From contig NW_004085916.1 of assembly GCF_000220395.1 (NCBI RefSeq), positions 62,001 through 126,000 on the forward strand: a DNA stretch of 64,000 nt. The letters are read 5' to 3'. The position numbers and the translations under genes were made by a program. The stretch is from Ichthyophthirius multifiliis. Taxonomy: Eukaryota; Ciliophora; Oligohymenophorea; Hymenostomatida. The notes below the pieces were generated by a model, which was given only the letters and a program-made list of their open reading frames with translations, had not been told where the DNA came from and searched no databases. Positions 1 to 12,436 of the stretch are shown here, piece by piece (position 1 is the first letter of the stretch; each line of letters starts with the position of its first letter).

Positions 1-236
1 TTTATATCTTTTAAAGTCTTTTGACTATAATTTAAAGTTCTTGTTATCTTTTTTTATTATAAATTGGCAAATAATTTGATCTTATCTGAATTTCATTTTA
101 ATTAATAAAAATAGAATTCCTGATTTCTTAAAATAATGTTCGAGTTAAGTTACATATTAAAAACTTCCTTTAATAAATTTCCTTTTTGATAGTTCGCTTT
201 AGCATTATTAATTTTTTCATTTAAATTCAATCTTTA
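1..236 (-). CDS. Left-edge fragment of an unrecognised protein-coding gene
   Basis: Reading the minus strand from about 236 toward the window edge gives a coding-like segment (contains LNEKINNAKANYQKGN and LKEVFNMQLNSN). After a frame change near 95-110 it continues with RSNYLPIYNKKDNKNF up to base 1. Lysine, asparagine and glutamine (TAA/TAG) dominate as in the other genes here. The frame change needs an intron or an indel that I could not place. No start codon was fixed: an upstream ATG-bearing exon probably lies around 240-290. The gene runs off the window and no family is recognisable. Confidence 0.4.
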
Positions 237-524
237 TTACTTTTTAAAAAAAAATATTTAAAAAAAAAAAAACACAACAAAAAACATCAAAAAAACGAAC
301 AATGAATTTATTTTTTGTTCTTTATTTTGTTGTAGTGTATATTAATAATAATAATAATAATAATTAATAATAATATTATATATAAGAATATGGAAAGAAT
401 TGATATGAAGAATTGGTAGAATGAAATTTGAAACAAGTATTGTTAAGAAAAAAAAATATAATAAAAAGGAATTAAGGACAAAGAATAATGAAAAACAGTA
501 AAAATATATATATATTTTAAATAA

Positions 525-654
525 TATGAATATGAATACGAATACAAAACGAAATACATTTAATATTGATGTTATTGATTTTTTACATGAAGGTAATTTT
601 TTTATGAATTAGAAAGTCATATAAGAGAAGGAATAGAAAAAAGATTATGATATT
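525..654 (+). CDS. Small open frame, possibly broken by a T-run length error
   Basis: An ATG at 525 opens MNMNTNTKRNTFNIDV followed by IDFLHEGNF. Across the T7 run at about 597-603 the coding character moves to another frame reading ELESHIREGIEKRL and ending in TGA near 652. Adding one T would give a single peptide of about 41 residues. It could be a short gene, or an exon of a gene whose other exons I cannot see. No family is recognised. Confidence 0.25.
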
Positions 655-1476
655 ATATGTGTTATATTTGTTAATTGTGCTCTTGTTCCCCTCTCTTTTT
701 CTCTTTTTTTATGTGTTTTTTTTATATATATTTATTTAATATTTTATGTTTTTATGTTTAAAATAATATTTAAATATGTATTTTTTATGTTTTTATATTT
801 GTAAAAATCTTTCTTTTTTTTTTTAGAAAAAAGCAAAAGTCCTTTATATATATATATATATATCACTTTTTAATATTTTTTTAATTATTTATATATTTTA
901 TTTTAAAAATTCAATTAAAAATATAAAAAAAGACCTGAGAAAAATGGATAATTTCTTTTTTGATTAGCTGATCAAGTTTTTTAATAAGAAATATAAACAA
1001 CTAATATATAATATTTTTTTTAATTTTCATTATATTTATAGATATTTCATCAAAAATTTAAAGCATTGTTTTTATATTTATTTATAATATTATTATATAA
1101 TAAAATATTAATATAATAAATATATTAAATAATTTACAAATTATTATTATTGAATAAAAAATTTTATATTAAATAAGTATTTTATACCTTCTTTAATATA
1201 AATAAAAGAAATTTTCAATAAAAATTTAAATTGAACAAATTATTATAAATAATATAATTACTGTAAAATTGATTTCATATAATATTATAAGTCATATTAT
1301 TAATTAATTATTTATAAAGGTATTAAAAATATATATATAACATTATTATTTATTTAAGTTAATTTATAATTTATAATTTTTAAATTTATTAAAATATATT
1401 TATGAAATACAATCTATTAAATATTAATATAATTTTCATATATAATAACATTGAAAGATAAAAGAATAAATATTTT
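655..1476. other. AT-rich intergenic stretch
   Basis: Holds (TA)n runs such as the one near 847-862 and poly-T tracts. A weak ATG frame from 943 (MDNFFFDQLIKFF...) runs about 70 codons but soon turns into Tyr/Ile/Asn noise. Nothing else convincing is seen. Confidence 0.5.
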
Positions 1477-3388
1477 TCATTCTTTTATATTATGTTCATT
1501 AGATTGTTAAATGGCATCTATTAATTTGGTTTTCGTTTTACTATTTCTATTAGTAATTTATGTTTCTTCTTTTTTCGCAATAGGACTCATATCATAACAT
1601 GATAAAATTTATTTGCTTTCTTGTCCATTAATATTTTTAACTGAGTTTTTTCTTGATTTAAAATTAATACTATTATTTGTTTTGCTTAACTATTGTGTTT
1701 TTTCATAATTTTAAGTATCATCTAATTTAATATCAGTATTCACAATTCCAATTTTTCTTAGATAAGAATTATCATTCATATTTTTTCTTAGTTTCTTTAA
1801 TTCTTTAGCTAAATTAACACTTCTAGGAGGTAAAGTAGAATTGAAATTAGATTTATTGTTAAATTAGTTAATAATGACTATTTTTTTTCTTTTTTTTATT
1901 AATTATATAATAATTAAAAAAACATGCATAATATGTTTACTTAATTATATTTTTTTCTATATTTTTAAGTTCCTGCTTTATTTCTGTTTATGATAAAATA
2001 TTTTGAGATTTTTATTCCGAAAACTCTTCTTATTCGTTTCTATCAATATTGGCTTAGCTAAAAACTTCTTTATTTTCTTTATTAATTTAATTTAATTATT
2101 TAAGCCCTTTAATCGATTAATATTTAACTTTTATAGAGTTAAAATCATTAATAACATTCGTTATAAATCCTGTAAAAGCTTCTTCAGTTTCTTGTTCATC
2201 ATCTGAAAATTTGTTTTCTTAATTTTATTCATCATCTTCATTCTCTTAAGATTTTATATCTTCTAATTATTATATTTATTCTTATATATCTTAATTTTGA
2301 TTTTCCTGATTATTTTTTTTCATTTCTTCTCTTACTTCTTTTAATTCTTATTGAAACCTAAAACCTGCATTATGCATTATTTTACCATTAATAACTTCTA
2401 AAAGAGGGTTTTTTCTCAAAAAATCTTTCATAAATTATTGCGTTTAAACTAAATTATTTGAAAAATCTATTTCACATAAATTATCAAGTTCAGAAATAAA
2501 ATCTAACTCATAATCCATAAATATATTATTCTAAGAAATATCTAGAACAAATAAATTTGGAAAAAACTCGCCAAACCTGCTTATTTCACTTAATTTATTT
2601 TGGCTTAAATCTAAAAGTTCAAGATTTCTAAGTGAAATTTTTAAATTTATTTTTTCTATTTAATTTTAAGAACAATAAAATTTCTATTTTTGAATATTAT
2701 AATATTATTTAGTTGTTTTTTTACATCTAAATTAGGTAAACTATTCAAAAAATCTACACTTAATAAACGATTTTTACTCAAGTTTAAAGTTTCTAAACTT
2801 GTTAAATTTTCAAATAACTTTTAATGGATAAAATCAATTTAATTTCCACTTAAATTTAATTCTTTTAGCTTTTGTTTGAATAATTTTTTTTTTTTATATA
2901 TAATTTACATTCTACAGTTAAGGGAAAAAATCAATTTTTTTTATTAAATTGCTTTCTAGATTTAGATAATTTATATCTCTTAAACTCTCTATATTACAAA
3001 CTAAATCTATAGAATTATAGCTTAAATCTAAATTTTGAAGGCGGACTAAATGATTTAATTTATCTACTAAAGTTATTTTATTATTAGACAAATTTAAGGT
3101 TTATAGTAATTTATTTTCATCCAATCCGCCTATTGATGTTATATCATTATTTGCTAATATTAATTATCTTAAATCTTTTAATTTTTAAATGTTTTCAATT
3201 TATTTTATGCAGTTAAAACTTAAATTTAATTTTTTTAATTATATTAATTTATCTAGATTTTATATTTTTTCAATTTTATAATCTATTAATTTTAAATTAA
3301 TAATAGTTGATATTTGCTTTAATGCTTTTTTGGATGTTGCCAAAATAAGGTCTTCATTTATTTCTGTTTTTTAAATATTTTCTAACAT
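1477..3388 (-). CDS. Leucine-rich-repeat (SDS22-type) protein with acidic coiled C-terminus
   Basis: ATG at 3388-3386 and TGA at 1479-1477 give about 590 residues once three introns are removed (2869-2908, 2684-2724, about 1889-1940). The N-terminal half is a run of 22-23-residue repeats of the SDS22 kind, for example LQTLNLSNNKITLVDKL and LQNLDLSYNSIDLV; they continue exactly across the first two introns, which supports those splice sites. The LRR block ends in a capping segment (FLRKNPLLEVINGK), then Glu/Gln/Lys-rich sequence and a basic tail with RNSKTKTKLIDAI. Such proteins usually act as binding scaffolds, often at axonemes or with PP1. The specific partner here is unknown. The 3' splice site of the third intron was chosen by phase and could differ slightly. 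Confidence 0.85.
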
Positions 3389-3898
3389 TTTAATTTATTT
3401 TTAAATAATTGATTATTAAAAATAAATGTTTTGAATAATATTTATTATTTTTTTATAGATTTTATTTAAACAATTTTTTAAATTTATTTATTATTATATT
3501 AAAAATAATTTTTTTGTTTTTCAAAATTACTCAAATAAAAAGCATATATAATTTATACTTAAATAATCCATATAAATAATATTTAAAATCTTTTGGTTTT
3601 GATTTATAATTTAAATATTTTTTGTATTGTCTTAATTAAATAAATATTAAATATTTTTTTCTATAATGTATATTTTTATTTTGTTTATTATAAATTAAAT
3701 AATTATACTAAAAACTATATATCAAATAAATATGTTTCTGATAATATTTTATATAAGAAACCATATTATTTTTTATAAAAAATTATTTTTAATTTTTTAC
3801 TTAAAGTAATTATTTTTATTATGACTGTATATTTTTTTCTACGAATAAATTAATATTTTAGATACAAAAAAAGAAAAAAAAGGTAAAAAGTTAAATAA

Positions 3899-4303
3899 AT
3901 GACTAATGTTTTAAATTTATATAATTTTCCTTTATAATTAAATCCAAATAATTTTTATACTTTTAAATACAGAATATATTTTAATGTCATGCAAAAGAAA
4001 GTATATAAAAATATATAATAAATTAATAATATTCACTAAAAAAATAATGATATTAAAGATATATTATAAAAATAATAATATTATAAAGATTCTTCAAATG
4101 TAAATAAAAATAATGGCAATCAGAAAGATTAAAATACAGATAAACTAAGAATATCGTTTTAATTATTAAATTAAAATATTTATCAATTCAAATAATTTAA
4201 ATAAATTGAATAAGAAGATTAAAAATATAAAAACTATTCAATTATAAATAAATATAAAAATTATAAATATTTTTATTAAAATAATAAAAGAAATGATATG
4301 TGA
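3899..4303 (+). CDS. Hypothetical Asn/Gln/Lys-rich protein
   Basis: An ATG at 3899 opens 134 codons ending in TGA at 4301-4303. The start (MTNVLNLYNFPLQLNPNNF) and the middle (SSNVNKNNGNQKDQNTDK) use Ser, Asp, Gly and Pro codons at levels above the flanking spacer, which suggests coding. No domain is recognised. It could also be one exon of a larger gene, because the region 3' of it is simple AT-rich DNA. It diverges from the LRR gene at 1477-3388. Confidence 0.4.
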
Positions 4304-4783
4304 TTTTCAAAGAAAAAAAAATATTTTTAAAATTTGAAATATTAATATTATTTAAAATGATAAAAAGTATTAAACTTAAACACTATAATAAAAAAATTAG
4401 GAAAAAAGTTATTTTTCAAGAATTTAATATAATTTAAAGTAATAAATATATTTTTTTTTATCTTAAAAATATAGTAATATATCAAATGATAAAACAAAAA
4501 TAAAAAAATTAAATAAAAAATAAAATTAAAAATTATATATGATGAATATATAAATACTATAAATAATAAAAATATGATAAAAATTGTAATATATATAATT
4601 ATATTAGAAAAAAGTATAGGTAAAGATTAAAAATTTATAATATAGTAAGTTAATAAAATTAAAATTAATTAATTTAAATATATAATTAAATAATGAAATA
4701 TCAAAAATTATAAAAATATAAATAAAAAATAAAAAAAAATATTATAAGATATTAAGTAAAAATAAAAAAAAATATATATAAGT

Positions 4784-4850
<67 letters not shown>

Positions 4851-5564
4851 TATAAAAAAAATCAATATAATTATATAGGAATATAATATATGATTAATTT
4901 AATTATTATTTATTAATATGAATAAATGCAAAATATTTTATAATAATTTGATATTTTATTTATAAATAAAATTTAAATTATTATTTTCTTATAAAAAAAA
5001 TATTTAAATTGAATTTTTTTTTTTAATAAAAAATAATTTTCAATTATTTTTTTTGTTTAAAGTAATTTAAGAAGATTTTGAAATTTGAAAAAAATTCCAA
5101 GTCTTTCAAATAAAAGCACTTAAATTATACTCTAATTCGAATATAGACATTTTTTATGTAATTTTCGACATCTATAAATATATTATATATCTATAAAATT
5201 TAATAGACTAATAATAAATCTTTACTATCTACTATGTTTAATATTTAATTTTAAAGACCATAATTTTTTAACAATTAAATAAAAAAATAAATACATTAAA
5301 TATAATTTTAAATAATATTTAAAAGACAAATAAAAAATATAAGAAAAAATGGATTATGGCTTTTTTTAGATTGTGTTTTTTAATAAAAATTACAGAAAAA
5401 ATAAAAAATAATATACTAAAAAGTTTAATAGTTTTATATTTTTTTAAAAAAAAAATTCAGATGTCCAAAGCATTAATACTTTAGTTTTTCCTGTAACTTT
5501 TTTTAAAATCTTTAGCTACCCATTAATTTCATCTGTATAAATAAAAATAATATATAATTTCTTC
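4304..5564. other. AT-rich spacer with microsatellite
   Basis: No coding signal. Contains the TTTA microsatellite at 4783-4851 and many A/T homopolymers. Sequence near 5460-5560 lies just 3' of the STPGR gene on the minus strand and may hold its polyadenylation region. Confidence 0.5.
4783..4851. repeat. (TTTA)n microsatellite, about 17 copies
   Basis: A near-perfect TTTA tetranucleotide run lies in intergenic DNA between the hypothetical gene at 3899 and the STPGR gene. Such runs slip during replication, so length polymorphism is likely. Confidence 0.95.
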
Positions 5565-6286
5565 TCATTTTCTATATAAATTTTATCTACTTTTAGAAAC
5601 ATAATGCATGCTTGGATAATATAAATGGTCGTTTTAATATTATTTTTTTTAATATAAAGGAACTTTTTCGGATTTAGAGAATGTATATCCTCCATTATTT
5701 TATGATTATTTTCCATTAGTTAATACAAAATTTAATTATTATTCATATTATCCAGGTCCGGGTGTAGATTATATTTCATGAAATTTGCGTTGACTTTTGT
5801 TGAATGGAATACCTTTAGAATACGAAAATTCGCTATATGGTAAGAAGACTTTAGAATTCGGGGTATTTTTTGATTAAGTGCAGGATAAAGAATTATTAAC
5901 AAATGAAGAATAATCATTATTATGATTAAAGTTTAAAGATTAGAATTGATCAGGAGTACTATGTGAGTAAAGATTATCGAAATTCTTATTTTAATAATTA
6001 AATTGTGTTTATTATAAACAAATTTTATTTCTTGTTTCTTCATTTTAGGCACATTAACTCAAATGAAGATCTTAATATTAATCTTTTTTAAATTATATAC
6101 TTTAATTTTAAAATTATTATTGCAATTTTTAATAAGAATTATCAATATCAGGATGATAATTATTAATATAATTAAAATTATCATTTAAATTATTTATATT
6201 TATATTTTAAGCAAAAAATGATTCTGATTATTGCAATAAAGGTTTTTATTATTATATATTGATTTATTAAATATATTATTATGATA

Positions 6287-6346
<60 letters not shown>

Positions 6347-6833
6347 TTTATTATTGATTTACTTATTCAGTTTATTATTATTACTCTTTATCAATTTATT
6401 ATAAATTCTATTCCTTTTTACAATTTTCTTCTGATTATTACTAAACTAGTTCTTAATTATTAATTTTTTAAGCTTCTTTTAATATATAATGTGTGTAGTC
6501 TTATTATTTTATTGTTTATATGTAAGAAAATTAATTAAATATATCTTCAATTAATATTTATGTAATTAATAAAAAATTATTTTTAAATATTCCAGAGTTC
6601 ATTTTATAATGTTCCATAAATATAAATTCATCGTTTTAGCTAGTTTATTACATTTATTTTAACGCCTTTATTGTATATTCATGTTCATTAGCAAAAATTT
6701 AAAATATTAAATCATGGAATGCTTTGTAAAAGCCATTTTCTTTTATTTTCCTTAATATTGTTATAATATCTTAATACTTAGAAGCTTCTATTTCTAATCT
6801 TTAAAAATTTTCATCAAATTAGGCTTTAGACAT
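5565..6833 (-). CDS. Sperm-tail PG-rich (STPGR) protein with TAA-encoded polyglutamine
   Basis: ATG at 6833-6831 and TGA at 5567-5565 give one uninterrupted frame of 422 residues. The N-terminus (MSKAQFDENFQRLEIEASKY) is helical. The centre is glutamine-rich, with 19 consecutive Gln all encoded by TAA. The C-terminal part carries a clear STPGR repeat, STPGPGQYEQ, with further phased elements GGYTFSKSEK and YSKGIPFNKS. STPGR proteins are usually ciliary or microtubule-associated, so an axonemal role is inferred. The gene has no intron. Much of it is hidden in the standard code because TAA and TAG are frequent. Confidence 0.85.
6292..6349 (-). repeat. (ATT)n / (TAA)n trinucleotide repeat inside coding sequence
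   Basis: On the minus strand this run reads TAA codons, i.e. polyglutamine in the STPGR gene. Copy-number changes would keep the frame. See the gene entry at 5565-6833. Confidence 0.9.
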
Positions 6834-7269
6834 TATTATTATTTTCTAAAGAAAAATATATTTAAAAAATAATTATTAATTTTATATAAAAATAAAAGAT
6901 GTTATTTTTTGTATTTAATATTTTTATTATCATTATATTTAATTAATTTTTTTATTTTAATTTATTATAAATCTATCATTTAAAATTGCAAATAATATTT
7001 GTTAAAATATTGTAATTATAATATATTTATTTAAATTTTAAATTAAAAATCTTATAAAATTTAAAAAAAAATTAAACTTAAATGTTTAAAAATGTATTAA
7101 TGTATAAATTTTAAAAAATTTATTTATAAATATAAAATTTATTTGTAATTAAAAAATATTGTAACTTAAATATAGATATTGTATTATAAAAATATTAAAA
7201 AATTAAATTAAAGTTCAATATAATGATATTTTAAAGAAGTATAAATCAATATAAACTAAAAGATAGTAT

Positions 7270-7671
7270 TCAAAATAAAAAATTATATATCAAAAATAAA
7301 TAATTAAAAATTAAAATTAAATTAAAAATTGAAAAAGGCTTCTAGTAAAACTAATTGCTTATTGTAAAAAAAATGAAATATGTATAAATTAAATTTTGAT
7401 AATATTTTTAAATTATAACCATATATTAAAAAGAATTAAATAGTAATTTTTTAAATTTTTTATAAATTAATTAAAAAAAAATAAATTTAAATGGAATTTA
7501 GATAATATATAGAAATTTTAATTAATATTTTATTATTAAAAATACTATTATGATATTATGATTTATTGTTTAAATAATATTATGATTTATGTAGTTTATA
7601 TTAATATAATTATTATAATTATAATTATAATTATAATTATAATTATAATTATAATTATAATTATAATTATA

Positions 7672-7719
<48 letters not shown>

Positions 7720-8481
7720 TTTATTATTTTTAATATAATTTTTCTTTTTTTTATTTTTATTTTTATCTTATAAATAATGATATTATGTAATTTATTTTAA
7801 TTTATTTTTACTTAATTTTTTTTTATATTTTTATATATAAAATTTTTTTTCATTTATTTAAATTAATTTTTATTTTTTTTTTATGAATTTTATTTTTTAT
7901 ATTTTTATAATTTTATTTATATTTAATATTTTATTTCTTTTATATTATATTTTATATTTATTTATTTTAATCTATTTTTTTTTTATTATTTTCATACTTA
8001 TATCATATGTATTTTATTTTTTATATTTTTTTTTTATTTAATTTTTCTTTAATATAAATAAATATATTCTTTTACTTAAATTTGATTATATCTGTATGTT
8101 TTTCTTTAAAACTTAAATATATTCTAGTTATACTTTTTACCCTTTTTTTGAGTTTTATATTAAAATTTTTTATATAAAAAAATATTAGAACACGTAATTT
8201 TCCTATTACTATGTATTAAAAAATAATACTTATATATAAAATAAAACTATTTTTAATATTATTTTTTACCAATATTATTTTTACTATATATTATTAAAAA
8301 TAAATCTTTTATTTTATTAATTTTTTTATTCGTATTTATATTATATTTAATTTATTAACAATCTTTCTGATTCTAACATATTTGAATAATTTAATTTCGG
8401 ATTCATATCAATTTTTATTATAATTTTCAATATTTGTAGTTTTCTATTTTTTTGACTTTGATTTTAATCATTATTATCCAT
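7270..8481 (-). CDS. Possible Asn/Tyr-rich protein (long TGA-free frame)
   Basis: An ATG at 8481-8479 opens a TGA-free frame of 403 codons ending at 7270. The first 65 residues look coding (MDNNDQNQSQKNRKLQ, NYSNMLESERLLINQ). The middle is Lys/Ile/Gln-rich. The microsatellite at 7608-7720 reads as poly-Asn followed by alternating Asn-Tyr. In DNA this AT-rich, TGA is rare enough that long frames occur by chance, so only the first part is reasonably credible and the true 3' end may be earlier. No family is recognised. Confidence 0.35.
7608..7720. repeat. Compound (ATAATT)n and (ATT)n microsatellite
   Basis: Hexanucleotide ATAATT units from about 7608 to 7672 pass into an ATT triplet run up to about 7720. 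If the minus-strand frame at 7270-8481 is real, this encodes Asn and Asn-Tyr repeats. Confidence 0.9.
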
Positions 8482-8922
8482 ATTAATTATAATTAATTTT
8501 TTAATAATTTTTGTACCATTAAATATTTAAAATTACAGAATATAATAATAATTTTTGTTTTTTTCTTATTAAATTAATTTTAATACGTTTAAAATTTAAT
8601 TATATGATGAACTAAATATTATAAATTACATAACTTTTTATAAATATTATTATTATTTTATAGATTTTTTTATTTTTCTGTAAGTTTTTATTAATAAATT
8701 AATTATTTATTTTTTCCGCATTTTTTTGATAAAATTTAGTATTTAAAAAAAATACAACAAAAATAAATATTTTATATATCAATTAATATATTATTGATAG
8801 ATGTTATTTATTTTTATTTAATTATTATATAAATAATTATAATAATAATTATTTATTATATGAAATTAATAAAAAATCTATAATTTTAAATTCTTTTTTT
8901 TTTAATATTTGTTTATATTATC
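8482..8922. other. Intergenic AT-rich spacer
   Basis: Divergent spacer between the Asn/Tyr-rich frame and the VAP gene. It should hold the VAP promoter, but no motif stands out from the A/T background. Confidence 0.4.
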
Positions 8923-9850
8923 ATGTCAATGTAACTATAAATGTTTATAATAAAATAATTTACATTGAAAAAAATATTAATAGCCAATTCGATGATTTTT
9001 TAAAAATATTGCCAGACTAATATATTAAATTTGATTATAAGTCAAACTAATTAATGTAATCATTTATAAAACTTAAGAATATAACTAAAAGTCAATTATA
9101 TTATAAGGTATACATATTTTTAATAATAAACTAATTACAATAATCTTTTATTTTTTATAATTGTGGAAATAATATTTTACTTAGGTAAAAACTACAAACC
9201 CAAAAAATTATAATGTAAAACCATTTAATGGAAAAATTGAATCAGAAGAAGAACTATTAATCGAGATTACTCTTAGTCCAATAGCAAAAGAATAAATAAA
9301 TTAAATATAAAATGATAAATTTTTAATTATAGCTATCGAAATATAAAACTAATATTCAAAAGTAAATAAAAACATAAATTAATAATATTTTTCTTTTTAA
9401 TTATCAAAAAAATTAAAAGGAAGAAATGAATTAACTTTTAGAAAAAAATGGATTCAAAAAAAAAATTGATATAAAAGTTAATGTACAAAATGAATAAAAA
9501 CTAAAGCTTTACTATTCTGCTAATATACAATTAAACTAAGATCCAAAATAAATAACTTAAGTCGAAAATAAAGATGAGGATTGTTATTGTAATTGTAAAT
9601 TTAAATAAAATTCTTTTAACGAAAAAAAGTAGTTAGTAAAACATAAAATTTATTTTTGATGAATAAAATATAATTTATTAATTATTTAAAAAATTTAAAG
9701 CTAGAAAGAATTTAACATCTATAAAGTTAATTAAATTATCAATAAAATCAAATTTAATAAAGTAAAAAGAATATTAATATAGTTCACATTATCGTAGCAT
9801 TCTTAATAAGCTTATTTTGTGGATACGTATTTAATATTTTTCAAAAATGA
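8923..9850 (+). CDS. VAP-type MSP-domain protein with C-terminal membrane anchor
   Basis: VAP proteins are tail-anchored ER proteins that bind FFAT motifs and build membrane contact sites. ATG at 8923 and TGA at 9848-9850, with introns 8943-8983, 9108-9184, 9362-9419 and 9636-9700, give 228 residues. The MSP domain occupies about residues 10-125: LPDQYIKFDYK, the hallmark VKTTNPKNYNVKP (split by intron 2), GKIESEEELLIEI and NDKFLIIAIEI. A short heptad region follows (LERIQHLQSQL). The last residues form one hydrophobic segment, HIIVAFLISLFCGYVF, ending FNIFQK. All splice phases agree and the total is a whole number of codons. The start is supported because intron 1 joins MSMQLQ in frame to QFDDFLKILPDQ. 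Confidence 0.88.
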
Positions 9851-10290
9851 TGTGAAAGCGCTACCTACATATGATAATAAAATAAATATATTAAATTAAA
9901 ATACTTATATATTAGTTTATATTATTTTAATATTTTAATAAATTATTCGTTAAAATAATAATTATTTCATTTTTTGATAAAAACTTTTATTATTTATTTT
10001 TATATTTTTAAAAATAATTATATTAAGATTAAATAAAATTTAAAAAAAATATATAAAATATTTATTATCAAAAAAATTTAAATGAAATATAAACATTTAA
10101 AGATTAAAATTTAACAAATAGGTATTTTGTATAAAATACAAGTAATTGAAAAAAATGAAAATCTTTGATTACAAAAATAAATAAATAAAGTTCTTCTATT
10201 ATATCTATTAGAATTTTCATATTATATAAACGTGAGAAAATTATTTCTAATTAATACTTTACAGTTAAGGATATATTAAAAAGAAAAAAT
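9851..10290. other. Spacer with weak coding traces
   Basis: Mostly A/T runs. Short coding-like pieces around 10083-10290 may be 5' exons of the uncertain gene at 10291. Confidence 0.3.
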
Positions 10291-10990
10291 GAGAATTTCA
10301 ATTTATTAATACAATAATAATAATTAAATAATTACCATAAATGCGGATTAGAACTTTGAATCCCGAAATTCACAACTAGAAAAGTTTCAAATTCAAAAAT
10401 TTTTTTATTATCTGCTTAAAATTTTAAATATTAAAATATTGCTTTAAATTTGCATTTTTACATATTTTTTTTTTCTTAAAAAATTAAGGAGTATGAAGCT
10501 TTTTGATGGTAAGGAAGATGATAACGGTTTATTAATGATTTTTTTGTTAATATATTAATAATAATAGTATATTAGTAAAATAGTAATTTTAATTTTAAAT
10601 AACAAATAAACTCCATAATGAAAATAATAAAAAATTGGATAATTAAAATTAAGAAAAATTAATTAAATTTTTAAAATAAATAAATTAGTTATTCAGATAG
10701 AAGCTTAAAATGCTAATAATAAGCAGAACTTAAATAATTTAGTACAAAATTAATCTAATAGATCTAATAGTAGTATTTTTAAGTTCAAAGGTCTATTGTG
10801 AGTAATACAATTATAATAATTTTATTTAGATAATGGATAAAAATTTAATTAATAATATTAATAATAGAGCTAAATAAATAAATTAAATATTAATATATGT
10901 TAATTTTATAATTCAAAATAAATACATGCAAAATGTAATTATAAATTAAAAAATAAGTAATTTGTTTATTAACAAACAAAAATAATAAAA
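10291..10990 (+). CDS. Uncertain multi-exon gene, structure unresolved
   Basis: Several short coding-like pieces lie on the plus strand. About 10291-10420 reads MRISIYQYNNNNQ followed by NADQNFESRNSQLEKF. About 10690-10801 reads AQNANNKQNLNNLVQNQ then SNRSNSSIFKFKG, which stops at TGA unless the AT-rich segment 10791-10829 (GT..AG) is an intron, after which NNRAKQINQ follows. Asn/Ser-rich composition is typical of low-complexity ciliate proteins. I could not connect these pieces by phase and cannot name a product. Confidence 0.3.
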
Positions 10991-11465
10991 AATTAAATAA
11001 TTTACATACTTAATTTCTTAAAAAAAATATTTTGCAATAATTATTGTAGTTAATAACATTAAACTTATATATGTTTATATAAAAAAAATAACAAATCATA
11101 TTATTATGTAATTAGCATATATTATAAAATTATTTTAATAATAAAGATATTATATAATTTTTAATATATTGAAAAATAATATTTAATATAATTTTTTAAT
11201 AAATCATAAATTAAAATATTCATATATTATTATTTAGGCTAAAATTTTAATAATTATTATTATTTAAAAAATTATCTATACAAATAATCGGTTTAATTTT
11301 TTAAAATAATACCCCAAAAATCGAGTATATCTTATTATATATTTCTTTCAATTTACTATTACAAAATTATCTTTTAAAATAATATATATTTTTTATAATT
11401 TATATTTAATTAAAAAATTATTAATAAATTAATATTAAATTAAATATTTAAATATTTTGGAAGAA
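10991..11465. other. AT-rich spacer 5' of the channel gene
   Basis: No gene is seen. Nearly pure A/T with scattered ATT and TAA runs. It should contain the promoter of the gene starting at 11466. Confidence 0.45.
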
Positions 11466-12398
11466 ATGCTTTCATAAAATTAAAACTATAAGCAAGAATA
11501 ACCTAATAATTTATTTATAAATAATAAAGATATTGAACTAGAAATAGGTTAAAAAGAACCAAAATAACTTGAGTAAAATTCATATTTTATTTATAAATCA
11601 TTATAATAATAAAAAAATAGATCGAACAATTCATTTATGAACAAAGTAATAGAGCAAATAGATATCAAATTACATTAAATTATATAAAATTATTTTTAAA
11701 ATTTAATTTTTATTTGTAATTTTTATTATTTTAAGGGGTTTGATATGAAAAAATATATATAAAGCCAATAAATAAATTATTAGGAATTTAAAAAGAAAAT
11801 AGACTAAAATCATATGAGAAAGGTGAAAATTATAAATATATAAAAATAAAGAAAATTTAATAATATTATTATATATCGTTTTTAATAGATTAAAGTTAAA
11901 AAAGGATAAACAGAATTTGAGAAGTATAATTGCTATGACGTATGCTGCGATTAAAGTATCGGAAATCATTGCTGTTGGTTTACATCTGAAAATTCATCAG
12001 TTGAGTAGTTGGGAGTAGGAATAACATTATATTTTAAAAACCTTAAACATTTAATTTGTAATTACTTCCTATTTTTCCTTTTTTCCTTACCAATTATATT
12101 AGTATCAATAAAATGTAAGATATGATAAATACTTCAAATTTACTAAAATAAAATAATATAAAATAAAGGCTCAGTCAATAATAGTGATAAATTAGAAAAT
12201 TTTTAAAGTGCTCTTTTAATGACTACAGTTGGTGTTATTGGTTTAGGTATTTTTTAAAAATAAAGTAATCATTATCAAAAAAATAGATTCTAAATTTTGT
12301 AATTTTGAAATGAATAATGGCTCATTTTTGACATAAAATATAGAATTTAAATGTAAAGCAGGCAAACTTGCTTTTAGAGAATCATTATAATGGGGGAT

Positions 12399-12436
<38 letters not shown>

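Noticed and set aside
7558-7773. Plus-strand poly-Ile frame
   Set aside because: A microsatellite read in frame; the only frame with a plausible protein start over this region is on the minus strand.
10330-10385. tRNA-like T-arm string near GAACTTTGAATCCCG
   Set aside because: No acceptor, D or anticodon stem could be folded around it, and it lies in a coding-like region.
11703-11969. Standard-code minus-strand frame of 88 codons, hydrophobic
   Set aside because: It is antisense to the OSCA-like gene, whose plus-strand frame joins correctly to TM1 and the rest of the channel.
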